Source of the DNA: Acanthamoeba castellanii str. Neff
Lineage: Eukaryota > Discosea > Longamoebia > Acanthamoebidae
Direction of reading: 5' to 3'
Assembly (NCBI RefSeq): GCF_000313135.1
Contig: NW_004457384.1
Span: forward strand, 187,374-251,373
DNA: 64,000 nt
Shown: in pieces, positions 32,506 to 42,209 of the stretch
Layout: each line of letters starts with the position of its first letter
Position numbering within the stretch: the first letter of the stretch is position 1
The notes under the pieces: model-generated
The model's input: the letters and a program-made list of their open reading frames with translations, nothing else
Told to the model about the DNA's origin: nothing
Databases searched by the model: none
Position numbers and translations under genes: made by a program

Positions 32506-32543
32506 GACCACCAGCGCTGCCCGAGAACTGCATCCTCTCCTAG
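30019..32543 (+). CDS. TPR-RING-LON protein (LONRF-type E3 ligase) with CaaX end
   Basis: A first exon of only METK (30019-30030) is spliced to SPTEIMADELLKRGN at 30120; the Met of MADELL (30136) is the alternative start. Three TPRs follow (DAYEAREYLMAVHHFSEVL; FEEALNDAHLVTTLAPNW; ALEAYEIANSMEPHDEEV), then a RING finger ([25 protein letters not shown], CPLC). The LON N-terminal-type domain is LFPLNAVVYPGMRFPMHIFE with RYRLMLRRCM and CRRRFRV-like strands, continuing through DDLQFSYWMSTILPV. The tail is Gly/Met- and Gln-rich and ends PENCILS, a CaaX box. This order is that of animal LONRF1-3, ubiquitin ligases. Seven or so introns; the last is about 400 nt (31577-31973). Confidence 0.92.
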
Positions 32544-32860
32544 CCACATCACCGTCCCGACATCTCTCCTTCTTCCTCCTTCGACTTCGTCGCTTGCGAC
32601 GGGGTGCTCTGCGCCGGCTTCCGCCTTTCCGCAGCACAGACCTTATTTATTCGACGGGTGCAGCCACCTCTGTAATTACAACATCAACCAAGCACACAAC
32701 ATCCAGTAGCGCTACACAGTATATTGTGTACATATAAAATACAACAACATCAACAGCGTTAACCTCACTCGGGCACTTTAAACACGCCGAGCACAGCTCC
32801 CCACTCTGCGCAACAGTCAGCCGGAAACACGTGATGCAAATCGAGAGCGGCATTCCCGTC

Positions 32861-33052
32861 CTATTTCTTCTTGCCCTTTCCCGGTTCGCAGTGGCGCGAG
32901 CTGGTCTTCTCTGGTTGGCGGTGGCAGTTGATGGCGATGTTGGCACACTTGCTTATAAGTTGCGGAGAGATTGAAGACTTTGCTCCGATTCGCCCTCGCG
33001 AGCCGATGGCTCCGCTCTCTACACCCGAGGGGGCGAGGGCGCTGTTCTTCAT
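32861..33052 (-). CDS. Possible small protein (63 aa), low support
   Basis: ATG at 33052, TAG at 32861-32863. The C-terminal half is SKCANIAINCHRQPEKTSSR then HCEPGKGKKK, with spaced Cys/His that could bind zinc, and a basic end. No family recognised. It lies between the LONRF gene and a plus-strand gene starting 156 bp away, so it could also be a chance frame in their UTRs. Confidence 0.3.
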   Translation of the reverse strand: MKNSALAPSGVESGAIGSRGRIGAKSSISPQLISKCANIAINCHRQPEKTSSRHCEPGKGKKK

Positions 33053-33207
33053 GTCCTCCCCTCTTGTGGTCCCTTGGTTGTTCGTTTCCGGACCAGAGGA
33101 ATTACTCTCTCTCTCTCTCTCTCCTCTCCACCAGCAACTTGTTTTTTATTTTTATAGTCTCTCTCAGCATCTCTTTCGCTTTTCTACTTCACCCACCGCC
33201 TGCAAAG

Positions 33208-34557
33208 ATGAGCCATCACCACATGACCGCGGGTGTCGTCGAAGATTCAGGCCTCACGTCGCTCGCCCTGGCCAGCATCGCTCACTCGCGATCATCACCA
33301 CCCTCGAGGAGTTCTGTACAGATCAAACCTGCGCTACGTCGACCCCTGCGACGACACCACCGACCCTGGGAGGAAGACGAAGAGGATGATGATGCATCTT
33401 CCTCAACATCCTCACCATCGTCATCATCATCTACGGCCGAGAGCTGGACCAACCACGGCGTACCCCAGGACCTGACGTCGCGTCATCGGCCTCTTCCTCA
33501 TGACCGAAAAAGGACCAGCAGGCGAGTAAACGTAAAGCTCGAAACCGACCTGGGAGGCCCTCGGGACCACCTTCATCAACAAGATGAGGGCGATCGAGCT
33601 GCAGCTCCAGCTACCAGGACGAGAGCTGGACGGTCGAGGGCCAAGCGCGTCAAGGTCGAAGAAGAGCCCGCCCAACTACTAGGTGAAACGCGAGACCGCG
33701 CAGAGCAAGAAGAAGAAGACGTACTAGCACGACACGCGACAGAGCCTAGGGGCAAGGCGTCGCCCATGAGCCGTCCAGTGCCTGCATCACCTTCGCGACT
33801 TCCATCTCTGCCCTCGCTACTTCTTCCCTCCGCCCCCTTCCAACACCCCTCGTCGCACCCTCTTCTTCCCACGATGGCCGCTACACCGACCATCTTCACC
33901 CCCTCGCCTCCTTCTGCACCATCTTCCTCTTCCCTGGCACCGCAGACGAGCTACTACGATGCGGCGGTCCTACACTACTACCTCTCCCTGGCGGCCTGGT
34001 ACTCGCGCCCTCAACCAGACCAACAGCAGCCGCAACATCCCTACCCACACCTTCTACCCGCGATCAGCATGTCGTCGACCACGACTTCTACGTCCATCGC
34101 ATCATCTTCTGATCTACTGCCCACACAACCACAACATCTCGCTTCTTCGTCTACGCGCTTTCCTCCCATCGAGCCTTCTCCTTCATCTCCTTCATCTTCC
34201 ACTTCTGCTCAACCACCGGGCTTCGTCTTCAGGGACGAGACGGACAAGCTCGCCCTGGCCGCCGAGAGAAGGAGGCGCCGCTCGCTGACGACACCGACAG
34301 CGACGCGTTGGGACGACCGCCAACCGCTCCCCGAGCAGCGAAGCCCTCCGAGCTACGCCGGCCAGCAGGCAAAGAGCGAAAGCGACAACTACAAGAAGGA
34401 GAAGAACGAAGAGCCGACGGCGGGTGGTGAAGGCAACGAGCGCCAGGCTACGTGGCGAGACAGGCAGGGCTGCTTCACCTTCCACACCCTGGAGTCTCTC
34501 GAGGCGAGCAAGAAGAAAGGAGGCCGGGTGAGGTTGAAGTGGCGGAAAGACCCGTAG
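33208..34557 (+). CDS. Disordered protein of unknown function (449 aa)
   Basis: An uninterrupted frame from MSHHHMTAGVVEDSGL to RVRLKWRKDP, stop TAG. Ser/Pro/Thr-rich with acidic, basic and Gln patches, and no globular domain I recognise. Two sites fit the SUMO consensus (VKLE in RRVNVKLETD and VKVE in AKRVKVEEEP) beside basic stretches that resemble nuclear localisation signals. A Tyr-rich patch (SYYDAAVLHYYLSLAAWYS) and a final block (WRDRQGCFTFHTLESLEASK) look more ordered. A nuclear regulator is a guess. A second, spliced gene model cannot be excluded given the intron density of the neighbours. Confidence 0.6.
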   Translation: MSHHHMTAGVVEDSGLTSLALASIAHSRSSPPSRSSVQIKPALRRPLRRHHRPWEEDEEDDDASSSTSSPSSSSSTAESWTNHGVPQDLTSRHRPLPHDRKRTSRRVNVKLETDLGGPRDHLHQQDEGDRAAAPATRTRAGRSRAKRVKVEEEPAQLLGETRDRAEQEEEDVLARHATEPRGKASPMSRPVPASPSRLPSLPSLLLPSAPFQHPSSHPLLPTMAATPTIFTPSPPSAPSSSSLAPQTSYYDAAVLHYYLSLAAWYSRPQPDQQQPQHPYPHLLPAISMSSTTTSTSIASSSDLLPTQPQHLASSSTRFPPIEPSPSSPSSSTSAQPPGFVFRDETDKLALAAERRRRRSLTTPTATRWDDRQPLPEQRSPPSYAGQQAKSESDNYKKEKNEEPTAGGEGNERQATWRDRQGCFTFHTLESLEASKKKGGRVRLKWRKDP

Positions 34558-34897
34558 GGTTGCCTCTTTGTGCTACCCGGGTGGAATAGTAGCATGACCT
34601 AGTGAACTAAGTAAGTTGAACAACAACCACGCATTGGGCACATCTCAGCAATCAACACCTGCTTTCTCATTGGGGGGCTTTTTATAAAACCTGGCCGAAC
34701 CAAGGTCATCGGTTACCCGCCACCGGGGAAGCCAGGGAAGGTCATGTGCCGGTCATACGGAATTATATGTTGTGTTTTTATTTCTCTCTTACTTTACAGC
34801 ACACCTGGTGATGGCAGCAGCTGACCATCCACACCTCCTCGAGCCACCCGGTCGTGCGCTCCGCTCGCTTCTTTCTTCTTTTCCACCGTTCGCTCAT
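34558..34897. other. Intergenic between convergent genes
   Basis: 3' regions of the disordered-protein gene and the GATA gene. Nothing else seen. Confidence 0.5.
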
Positions 34898-36585
34898 TCA
34901 CCCGTCCATGTTCTCCACCGGCACGGGCGCAGGGGCTGCCGCAACGCTCTCCACCGCGGCGGCGAGCTCGTCGCCGTCGCTGTTGGCGTCGATGTTGTTT
35001 TGTGTCATCGCTGCGGCGAGAGCCGGCGTCGTCGTTCCGTTGTTCTCGCTGCCCACCACCGCACCAGCGCCGTGGGCCTGGGTGGTGGTGGCTGCAGGCG
35101 ATGTTCGGCGCTTGGCCAGCCGGACGGGCGAGGGCTGCCCCGCTGGCGCGTTCGGTAACCGCCGCCGCTTGGTCGCCGGCGACCCCTGTTCTTCAGCCTC
35201 GGCCTTCCCATCTTCTGCGACCAGCGCTGCAGGCGACGCTTCCTCAACGCCGCTAGCGCATTCCATCGCCGCGCCTCCGCCATCTTCCACCACCACCGAC
35301 GTTGCCTGGTGCTCGTCGTTCTTCTTCTTCTCATCATCGCCGTCGTCTTCCACATTCTTTCTCTTTCCGACGATGCTGCCGCTGTCGGCGCCGGCGGAGG
35401 CTTGATGGCCGTCCGAGTCGCCGTCGCGGTCCATCTCGTTGTGGCCGCCGTTCTCGCGGATGTCATCGCCCGCTGGCGTCGGCTCGACCATGGCCTCGCT
35501 CATATTGGCCGCCGACTTGAGACTGCTCTCTGCGCTCTGCTCCTCCTCCTCTGCGTCGCGGTCATCATCGCGCTCTCCCTCGGTCGACTGTTGTGGCTGC
35601 TGCTGCTGGCGGGCTGGCGCCGCGCCGGCCTGGCCCCACCGGGGCACGTACACGCTGTTCTCCAGCAAGTCGATCAACGTCTTCTCGATCGCCTTCTCCC
35701 TCTCCCTATCATACGTACGTCATCACACGTCAGCACGCGACACACGACACACGACACACACATGTTCATCTCGATCTCGTGTGTAAGCGAACCGTTTGAG
35801 GCGGGCGTAGTCGTGTCGCCTCTCGGAGCGGCCGCAGTCCTGGCAAAAGGTCTCGCCGCGCCGGCCCTTGCGCCACTGGGGCGTCTGGTCGGTCAGGCAG
35901 TTGTCGCAGTGGTCCTTGTACCGCACGTTGGCCTTCTTCTTCTTCATCACCTGGTGCAGCTTCGAGGCCGACATCGACCGCGACAGCAGGTGGCCCGTCG
36001 GCGACGCCATGTACGCTGCAGCGGCCGCCGCCGCCGCTGTGGCCGCCGAGGGCGAACCCAGGCCTCCGCCGCCGCCGCTGCTGCCGGCGTTGGCGAGGCC
36101 CAGGGAGGCGGCCAGTGCGGCGGCGACGGGGGCCGAAGCGCCAAAGGAGGAGGGCGAGGCGGCGGGCACGAAGAGCGTGGTGGTGGACGAGGGCGCCGAC
36201 GAGCTGAGCGACTGCGAGCCGCCGCGCGATGACGATGATACGAACGGGCTGCCGTGGGCCGAGCTGCTGCTTTCGTCATCCTCGGACGAGCTCGAGTTGA
36301 AGTGAATCGACGACGACGAGGAGGAGGAGGCGGCGGCGGTTGAAGAGGATGAAGGAGACGGTGACGCCTCGACGTAGACCCGGAGTGGGTGGCTTCGGTG
36401 GCGCTGTGTAGGAGGGGCGACGAAGACGTAGATGACGACGTAGAGCCAGTCGACAAAGTAGTGGTGGTTGTAGAAGTAGAGGAGGAGGAGGAGGAAGAAG
36501 AAGCTGCGAGTAGCGGCTGCAATGGCTCATGAGGTGGGGCACTGCCCGTGCTGGTGACGCTGCTCATCGAGGTGGTGGACGCCAT
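34898..36585 (-). CDS. GATA-type zinc-finger protein
   Basis: The core exon (about 36340-35795) encodes Ser-, Ala- and Gly-rich sequence and then one zinc finger, DHCDNCLTDQTPQWRKGRRG ETFCQDCG, with Cx2C-x17-Cx2C spacing and TPQWRKG as in GATA factors, followed by a basic stretch (RSERRHDYARLKRF). After an intron (about 35790-35710) comes EKAIEKTLIDLLENSVYVPR and an acidic, Gln-rich tail with a basic cluster (KRRRLPNAPAGQPSPVRLAK). Stop TGA at 34898-34900. Expected to be a nuclear DNA-binding regulator. The 5' end is tentative: the ATG at 36585 opens a Ser/Thr-rich frame in a different phase from the finger exon, so an intron or another start is needed between 36585 and about 36350. Confidence 0.82.
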
Positions 36586-37464
36586 ATCGCGCTTGCTACT
36601 GCTCTCTGCTGAGCAGCTCGTCTACTCTGCAGAAGCCAAGAAGGGGGCAGAGGGAGGAGGTGAGGAAGGATCTGTCCGCGGCACATAGGAGCACAGAGCA
36701 AAAGGAACGGCCAAAAGTGAGAGAGAAACGTGTCGAAGAAGGAGTAGAAGATGAACGACAAGAAGATGCGGATGCGTCACAACGGAAGGGCAAGATTTTC
36801 ACACAAAAGAACAATCTTGGCTCCCTTTGCTTTGTGCCATGAGTCCAGAAGGAGGAGCCCACGCTCGCATCCACGCCCGCTAGGTGCCAGGAGGCCATTG
36901 TTGTGTGCCAGGCAAATCCGACCAGACAAGCACAAGGATGACGAGAGCAAAACCTACTTCCCTGCAGGAAGTTGGCTGCCCGCTAATTTGGAGAGAGAAT
37001 CCAAAACCGGAGAGGGAGAAGGAAAGCCAAAGTACCTTCTTGCCCAACGAAGAAGGAGGCCCAGGGAAGTGTGTCCCTAGATTTGATTTGAAAGCGGCCC
37101 GCTGCACAAGAAGGCGGCAACGGTACTCTCCCGGCAGTGCGACTCCGGAGATTTGAGAAAAGGCAGGAAACACAAGAAGAAAATATTAAATTATGGGTAG
37201 CGCCCATTGGCTCGTCCAGGGCAGGCCACAACACAGGGTGTGAAGATGATGCACCATCTTCTGGCTTTCTTTGGTGAACGCTGTTGAGCTGTTGTATCCC
37301 TGCTGCCAGAGAGCTGGAAACCAAAGGCCTCCTGGTGCTGGGCCACTTGGCGCCAAAGAGTGTCGACATTTCCACGAAAGATTCAGAACAGCAGGCAAAG
37401 AGCGCTTCGCCTGGTGCAGCAACAATCACAAACGCAGGCGGTTGCGTAGAGCACGTAGCGCGAG
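36586..37464. other. Intergenic, about 0.9 kb
   Basis: Divergent upstream region between the GATA gene and the ankyrin gene. Open frames are short and overlapping on both strands with no similarity I recognise. Confidence 0.4.
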
Positions 37465-38967
37465 ATGGATTTGTGGTCCAGTAGCATGGAGGGTACGGCC
37501 TCCTGGCGATCTGGCCTTGCGTTCATCGTTGATATGGAGCACAGGCCCGGCACTACGCTGGGCATCAGGTCGTTGAAGAAAAGAATAATCAGCCGAGATG
37601 AAAAGGGAGATATCAAATCGAACGCACATTCTCGTCGAACAGCAGAAGGTGAGGAAAGCGAGGAGGAAGGAGACGAGGCCAGAATCGAGCAAGAGCAGGG
37701 CGACATGTACCAGATATCGGATGAGATTTTGCTGCACTACGCGAAAACCGGGGATCTCAAAGGACTGGAAGAACACATCGTGATGCATCGACGCTCTTCG
37801 GAACAGCGCCTCCAATTCAACGCCAACTGCACGGACAGGTACAAGCCTAAATCATTAATGAATAAAAATAATGCTCATGATTCATCATTCACCGTTCTTG
37901 CCCGCAGCATGTCGCCGCCATTGTTCTACGCCGCCGAGGGCGGTCACGAAGAGTTTGCCGCGTTTCTCCTGGCCAACGGGGCCGAGGTGGATGCGAAGAA
38001 CCACAACGACGTGACGGCCCTGTTCATCGCGGCGCAGGTGGGCGCGGCTAGCGTGGTGCGGCTGCTCATGGACAAGGGCGCCGATCCCAACCTTCGATCA
38101 ACGCGAGACGACGTGCTGCCCCTCTACGTGGCCTGCTTCGAGGGCCACCTCGACGTCGTGAAGGAGCTCCTCCTCTTCCACAACGCCAAGGAGTGCGAGG
38201 AGCAAGGTGCCGATCTCTCTGTGTGCGTGTGGTTGTGTGTGTGCGTGTGCGCGCGTGCTGAAGCTCTCTCTCTCTCTCTCTCTGTGCCTGGCAGGCGGGT
38301 CAGAACTGCCGATGAGCGTCAACATGGTGAATGCGGCGGGCGTGGGCGCGGATGGGAGCACAGCGCTGATGGCCAGCTGTGAGCGAGGGCACAAGGACAT
38401 CGTCGAGTTCCTTCTCTCCTACGGCGCCGGTACGACCCTACGGCCGTCAATCACTCACTCAATGGTCTTGACGTCTCTCGATTCTGCACTCACTAGAGAA
38501 CTGGATTGCTTCTTTTGCAGAGAAGGACGCGCGAGGCAAGAGCGGAGAGACCGCTCTTATGTGGGCCGTGCAGGAGGGCTACTTCGGCATCGTCGAGCTC
38601 CTGCTGCAACGGGGCAGCAGTGTAAATATCCAAAAGAACGACGGCGCCACTCCTCTCTTTCTCGGTACCGCACCTGCCTCACCCCAATTTCATTTTCACC
38701 CCGCTCTCTTTCGGCTGCACGTTGACCGGCCAAACTTCAATGGTTCTTGTTGTTGTTGTTGTTGGATGCCGGTGTTGTTCGTTCGTTGCAGCGGTTCTCA
38801 GTGGCGATACGCGGATGGTGTCTCTGCTCCTGGCTTACGGCGCACGCAACGAGATCCCCAACGACCAGGGCGAGACGCCGCGCATGGTGGCACGACGGAC
38901 CGGCCTACACGACATCGCCCACCTGCTCCTCGTCCCACCACCTTTCTCCCTCGTCGACCAGCTGTAG
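37465..38967 (+). CDS. Ankyrin-repeat protein
   Basis: Start MDLWSSSMEGTASW at 37465 (an internal Met, MEHRPGTT, is possible), stop TAG 38965-38967. A charged N-terminal region of about 80 residues precedes ISDEILLHYAKTGDLKGLEE. Ankyrin repeats follow over five exons: PPLFYAAEGGHEEFAAFLLA, TALFIAAQVGAASVVRLLMD, LPLYVACFEGHLDVVKELLL, TALMASCERGHKDIVEFLLS, TALMWAVQEGYFGIVELLLQ, and AVLSGDTRMVSLLLAYGARN ending TPRMVARRTGLHDIAHLLL. No other domain. Probably a protein-interaction scaffold; partner unknown. Confidence 0.88.
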
Positions 38968-39155
38968 CTGGCGCTGCAACCAACCAAGCACCGCCCAACG
39001 AAGACCACATTCATTCTGTACAAACTAGAGGGCCGCGTGCTGATGAAGTTGGCGTTGCACCAAGTTTATGCGATGATGACAAGCAAGTGGGACACGCCAT
39101 TGGTGGGCTGACACAGCAGGGTGTGTGCGGGCTGAAGGTGCGAACGACGAAGCGC

Positions 39156-40217
39156 TTAGAGCTGGCCGCAGTCGGCGATGACGCACTTCTTCCTGGGGGC
39201 GTCATCAGCGTCAACGGTCTGCGACTCGACCTTCCTGACTGAATTGAGGAAGGGGAAGCGGGAGGCGATGGGTTAGAGCCAACAACAAACAGAGACAAAA
39301 ATTGGCTGATGCTGAAAGAGGTGGGAGGAACGCACTCACGTCCATGCCGTCAACAACCTTGCCGAACTGGTTTGTTCATTCACAAAGGGACGGTCGTGAT
39401 TAGTGAGGCCGATCGTTAAAGCGCCCCAAGATGAGCGAAGGAAAGGTGGGTGGGTCGTTCCGTACCACGACGTGCTTGTTGTCGAGCCAAGTGGTCTTAA
39501 CGGTGCAGATGAAGAACTGGCTGCCGTTGGTGTTGGGACCAGCGTTGGCTGCGCAATGAGCAAGCCCGAGGTCAGCGCGGATGCCAGGATTGAGAAAGCG
39601 TGTAGAGGCGGCGAAGTGGTAACTGTACCCATGCTGAGGATGCCAGGGCCAGTGTGCTTCAGCTTGAAGTTCTCATCCCTGAACTCACCACCCTGCGCAC
39701 AAAAACAAATGTAAAATGTGAAACCGGTTAATTTGTGCAGTAGATAGAAGCCAAGAGTAAAGTGACGTACGTAGATGGACTCGCCGCCAGTACCGTTACC
39801 CGCGGTGAAGTCGCCACCCTGGATCATGAAGTCCTGAAGAAAACGAAATTGAGATGAGCCTCTACAAAGAAATAATCGCGAGTACAACCACTTCTTTTTG
39901 AGGATCTCCTCAAGTTATACTCGCGATTATTGCAGCTTCGACCGACAATGTACCTTGATGACGCGGTGGAAGGCGCAGCCCTTGAAGTGGAGGGGCTTGC
40001 CCGAGCGACCAACGCCCTTCTCACCAGTGCAGAGAGCCCTGAAGTTCTCAGCAGCTGTTGAAAAGAAAAGAGGGGCAGAGTCAATTGAACGGACAGACGA
40101 CGAAGGGGACGCAAGGATCGCACTCTTGGGGACGACATCAGCGAAGAGCTCCATGGTCACACGGCCGGCAGCTTCGCCACCGATGGTGATATCGAAGAAA
40201 ACGCGAGGATTGGCCAT
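39156..40217 (-). CDS. Cyclophilin A-type peptidyl-prolyl isomerase
   Basis: Start [20 protein letters not shown] at 40217, stop TAA at 39156-39158; six or seven short introns. Catalytic and binding residues are in place: [55 protein letters not shown]. The insert [16 protein letters not shown] matches the divergent-cyclophilin loop of plants and nematodes. A single-domain cytosolic cyclophilin of about 172 residues, a cyclosporin-binding foldase. The C-terminus is [11 protein letters not shown]. Confidence 0.96.
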
Positions 40218-40597
40218 TCTGATGATGCAATGAAAGAAAGAAGCGAACGATAAGCAACAGCGATTCGCCACGCCTCAATCGCAGCGTGAAGGGATGAGAG
40301 GAGTACGTTTACTGTGGGGCGAAGTAGGCGTAATGAGATTTTTAACTGGACCCACGCACAACAACTCGCTGGTCGGTGGTGCCTGCGAAATTTCGGCAGG
40401 TCCACCGCGGCCACAACTTTGGCGGTGGGCCAGGGTGCCTCACGAAGCCAACCGAAACAAGGCAGCAATGGTTCGGAAGTGTGTAGTTTATCTCGTCAAC
40501 TGATGCTTGTTCACATGCTCTTGTATGGGGGATAAAGGAAAAAGAAACCGGTTCCAGTTCTGGGTTGGTCATATCTATGATGCCCAGTGCAGCAGCT
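40218..40597. other. Intergenic
   Basis: Upstream region of the cyclophilin gene and downstream region of the next minus-strand gene. No gene supported. Confidence 0.5.
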
Positions 40598-40865
40598 CTA
40601 GAAGAACTTGAAGGGGGAGAGCGAGCCAGCAGCGGAGACCTCGAGCAGGAAGACGACGCTGTCGGCGTTGTAGAGGCCGTCGTTGCCATCGTTGTCGGCG
40701 GTCAGAATCGTGGTGGAGCCGGCTGGGACCACCACGGGCGAGGCGGCCACGTTGACGCCCTGCACCACGCTGGTGGAGCTCACCACCGTCGTGGAATCCT
40801 CACCATCAGCCAGGGCCACGGCGAAGAGGCAGAAGAAGGCGAACAAAGTAGCGACGAGGAACTTC
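40598..40865 (-). CDS. Small secreted protein, first exon not found
   Basis: The exon begins after acceptor CATTGACAG (40866) and encodes a hydrophobic leader (KFLVATLFAFFCLFAVALA), then DGEDSTTVVSSTSVVQGVNV, PVVVPAGSTTILTADNDGND and LLEVSAAGSLSPFKFF, stop TAG at 40598-40600. The leader with an ALA-DG boundary reads as a signal peptide, giving a mature protein of about 65 residues rich in Val, Ser and Thr. The initiator ATG must be in an upstream exon I could not place within 40870-41050. Function unknown. Confidence 0.5.
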
Positions 40866-41383
40866 CTGTCAATGTGAATGATGAAGGTGAGCCCACAACA
40901 TCATCGATCAACATGTGCTTCAGTGTCAAGGTGTCAAGGCGGGGCGATAGAGTACATCGTGTGGCTATAAGCTGGTGGTGTAAAGGGCCTGAGGCTGTGG
41001 GTTACTTGGTCGCTGTGGAGGGATGATTGATGAACTGCAAGTGTGGCGTGGCCCTGTTTTTATACTGTAGCACCATCAGCGGAGGCCAGCAAGCCTGGAG
41101 CAATTGGAACGGAAACCCGCCCAAGAACTGTTTCGATCAGGTTTAGTACGCTCCGCCCTTGCTGGGCTTGGTCTCCTTCCTGCAGAACTCACCCACCACA
41201 AGAGAGAAATGTTGGGCAAAAAAGACGCCCCGAAGCCTGGTGAAAACCGACACTTTAAAAACTGCTTTTCGACCAATCGTGACAGTGTGAACTGTAGTTG
41301 CAATTTCGTTGCCTGCGCCACCAGCGCAACTCTCTCCGTTGCGGGGGGGGGCAATACACTTGGCCACATTGTTGGATGCGAGC

Positions 41384-41533
41384 ATGGGGCGGAGGATCTC
41401 GAGGAAGGATGTGAAGAGGGCGCACAAGGCCAACAAGGCCCTCAGCTGCCTCTCCTTGAAGCAGCGGTGGAAGCTATTCAAGTGCTTCCGCAAGTTTAGG
41501 AAGAAGTGCTCCTGCTGTTTCCGTTCCTCCTGA
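41384..41533 (+). CDS. Small Cys-rich basic peptide, family member B (49 aa)
   Basis: One exon, MGRRISRKDVKRAHKANKAL then SCLSLKQRWKLFKCFRKFRK then KCSCCFRSS, stop TGA at 41531-41533. It is exactly as long as member A and shares its KxNK, SCL, RWKLFKCFR and RK-C-CC core. The frame continues upstream to 41309, but the ATG at 41384 gives the length seen in A. It lies 400 bp upstream of member C on the same strand, so B and C look like a tandem pair. Confidence 0.72.
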   Translation: MGRRISRKDVKRAHKANKALSCLSLKQRWKLFKCFRKFRKKCSCCFRSS

Positions 41534-41931
41534 CCAACAATCAACCTGTGGTAGTCTCTCTCACCCTCCCTTTCTTTCTTCATTCACTTGTCTCACGCCC
41601 CCCCCCTGACCGCAGGCGCCAGACCGCAGTAGTCATTTATTTATTTATTTATTTATCGAGTTCACAAATTGTAAAAAATAAAACGGGAAAAAACGTTTTC
41701 CTGTTCACTGTCCGTGTCCAGGCGCCCAGTTGCGGGGCTGGCGGTTTTTTGTTCTTCGCCTCGACGTACGCCGCTCAAACTCAAGCAAGCTGCTCCGGAA
41801 GTCCCCCAAAGGTACCTTGGCCCCACCTTGTACGACCCTCACTGAGCATCTCTCATGCTCCGGCGGCCGGCGTTTGTCTTCACCGCACGAGCAGGAAAGT
41901 AGCCGCACCGCACACAACCCACCCAACAAAA
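41534..41931. other. Region between peptide genes B and C
   Basis: 3' flank of B (with a TTTA-repeat at about 41635-41656) and the promoter of C. No gene supported. Confidence 0.5.
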
Positions 41932-42066
41932 ATGGACGACATGGCGGATCTGAAGAAGGCGAAGAAGATGAACAAGTTCTGTTCGTGCCTGCCCATGTCG
42001 ATGCGGTGGAAGCTCTTCAAGTGTTTCCGCAAGATCAGGAAGACGTGCTGCTGCTGTTGCAAGTGA
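41932..42066 (+). CDS. Small Cys-rich basic peptide, family member C (44 aa)
   Basis: MDDMADLKKAKKMNKFCSCL then PMSMRWKLFKCFRKIRKTCC then CCCK, stop TGA at 42064-42066. The ATG follows CAACAAAA, an A-rich context usual before starts here. An acidic-amphipathic start, the conserved RWKLFKCFRKIRK basic helix and a final run of five Cys. AATAAA-like signals follow at 42150-42180. It converges with the ROCO gene 143 bp away. No known family. Confidence 0.78.
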   Translation: MDDMADLKKAKKMNKFCSCLPMSMRWKLFKCFRKIRKTCCCCCK

Positions 42067-42209
42067 GAAGTAGAGCACTAAGCCCCCAGCGTTCACCAAG
42101 GCAAAGGGCACATGCCACACCACATGCCACTCGGTGTCTGTTGCACGTTCAAATAAAATTAGGAATAATTAAATAAACAAATATGTTCAAAATTGTCGGT
42201 TGTGGGCTG

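Noticed and set aside
41143..41583. Minus-strand frame of 146 codons over peptide gene B
   Set aside because: It is the reverse of the conserved peptide frame; analogous minus frames over A and C share similarity only because the plus-strand codons are conserved.
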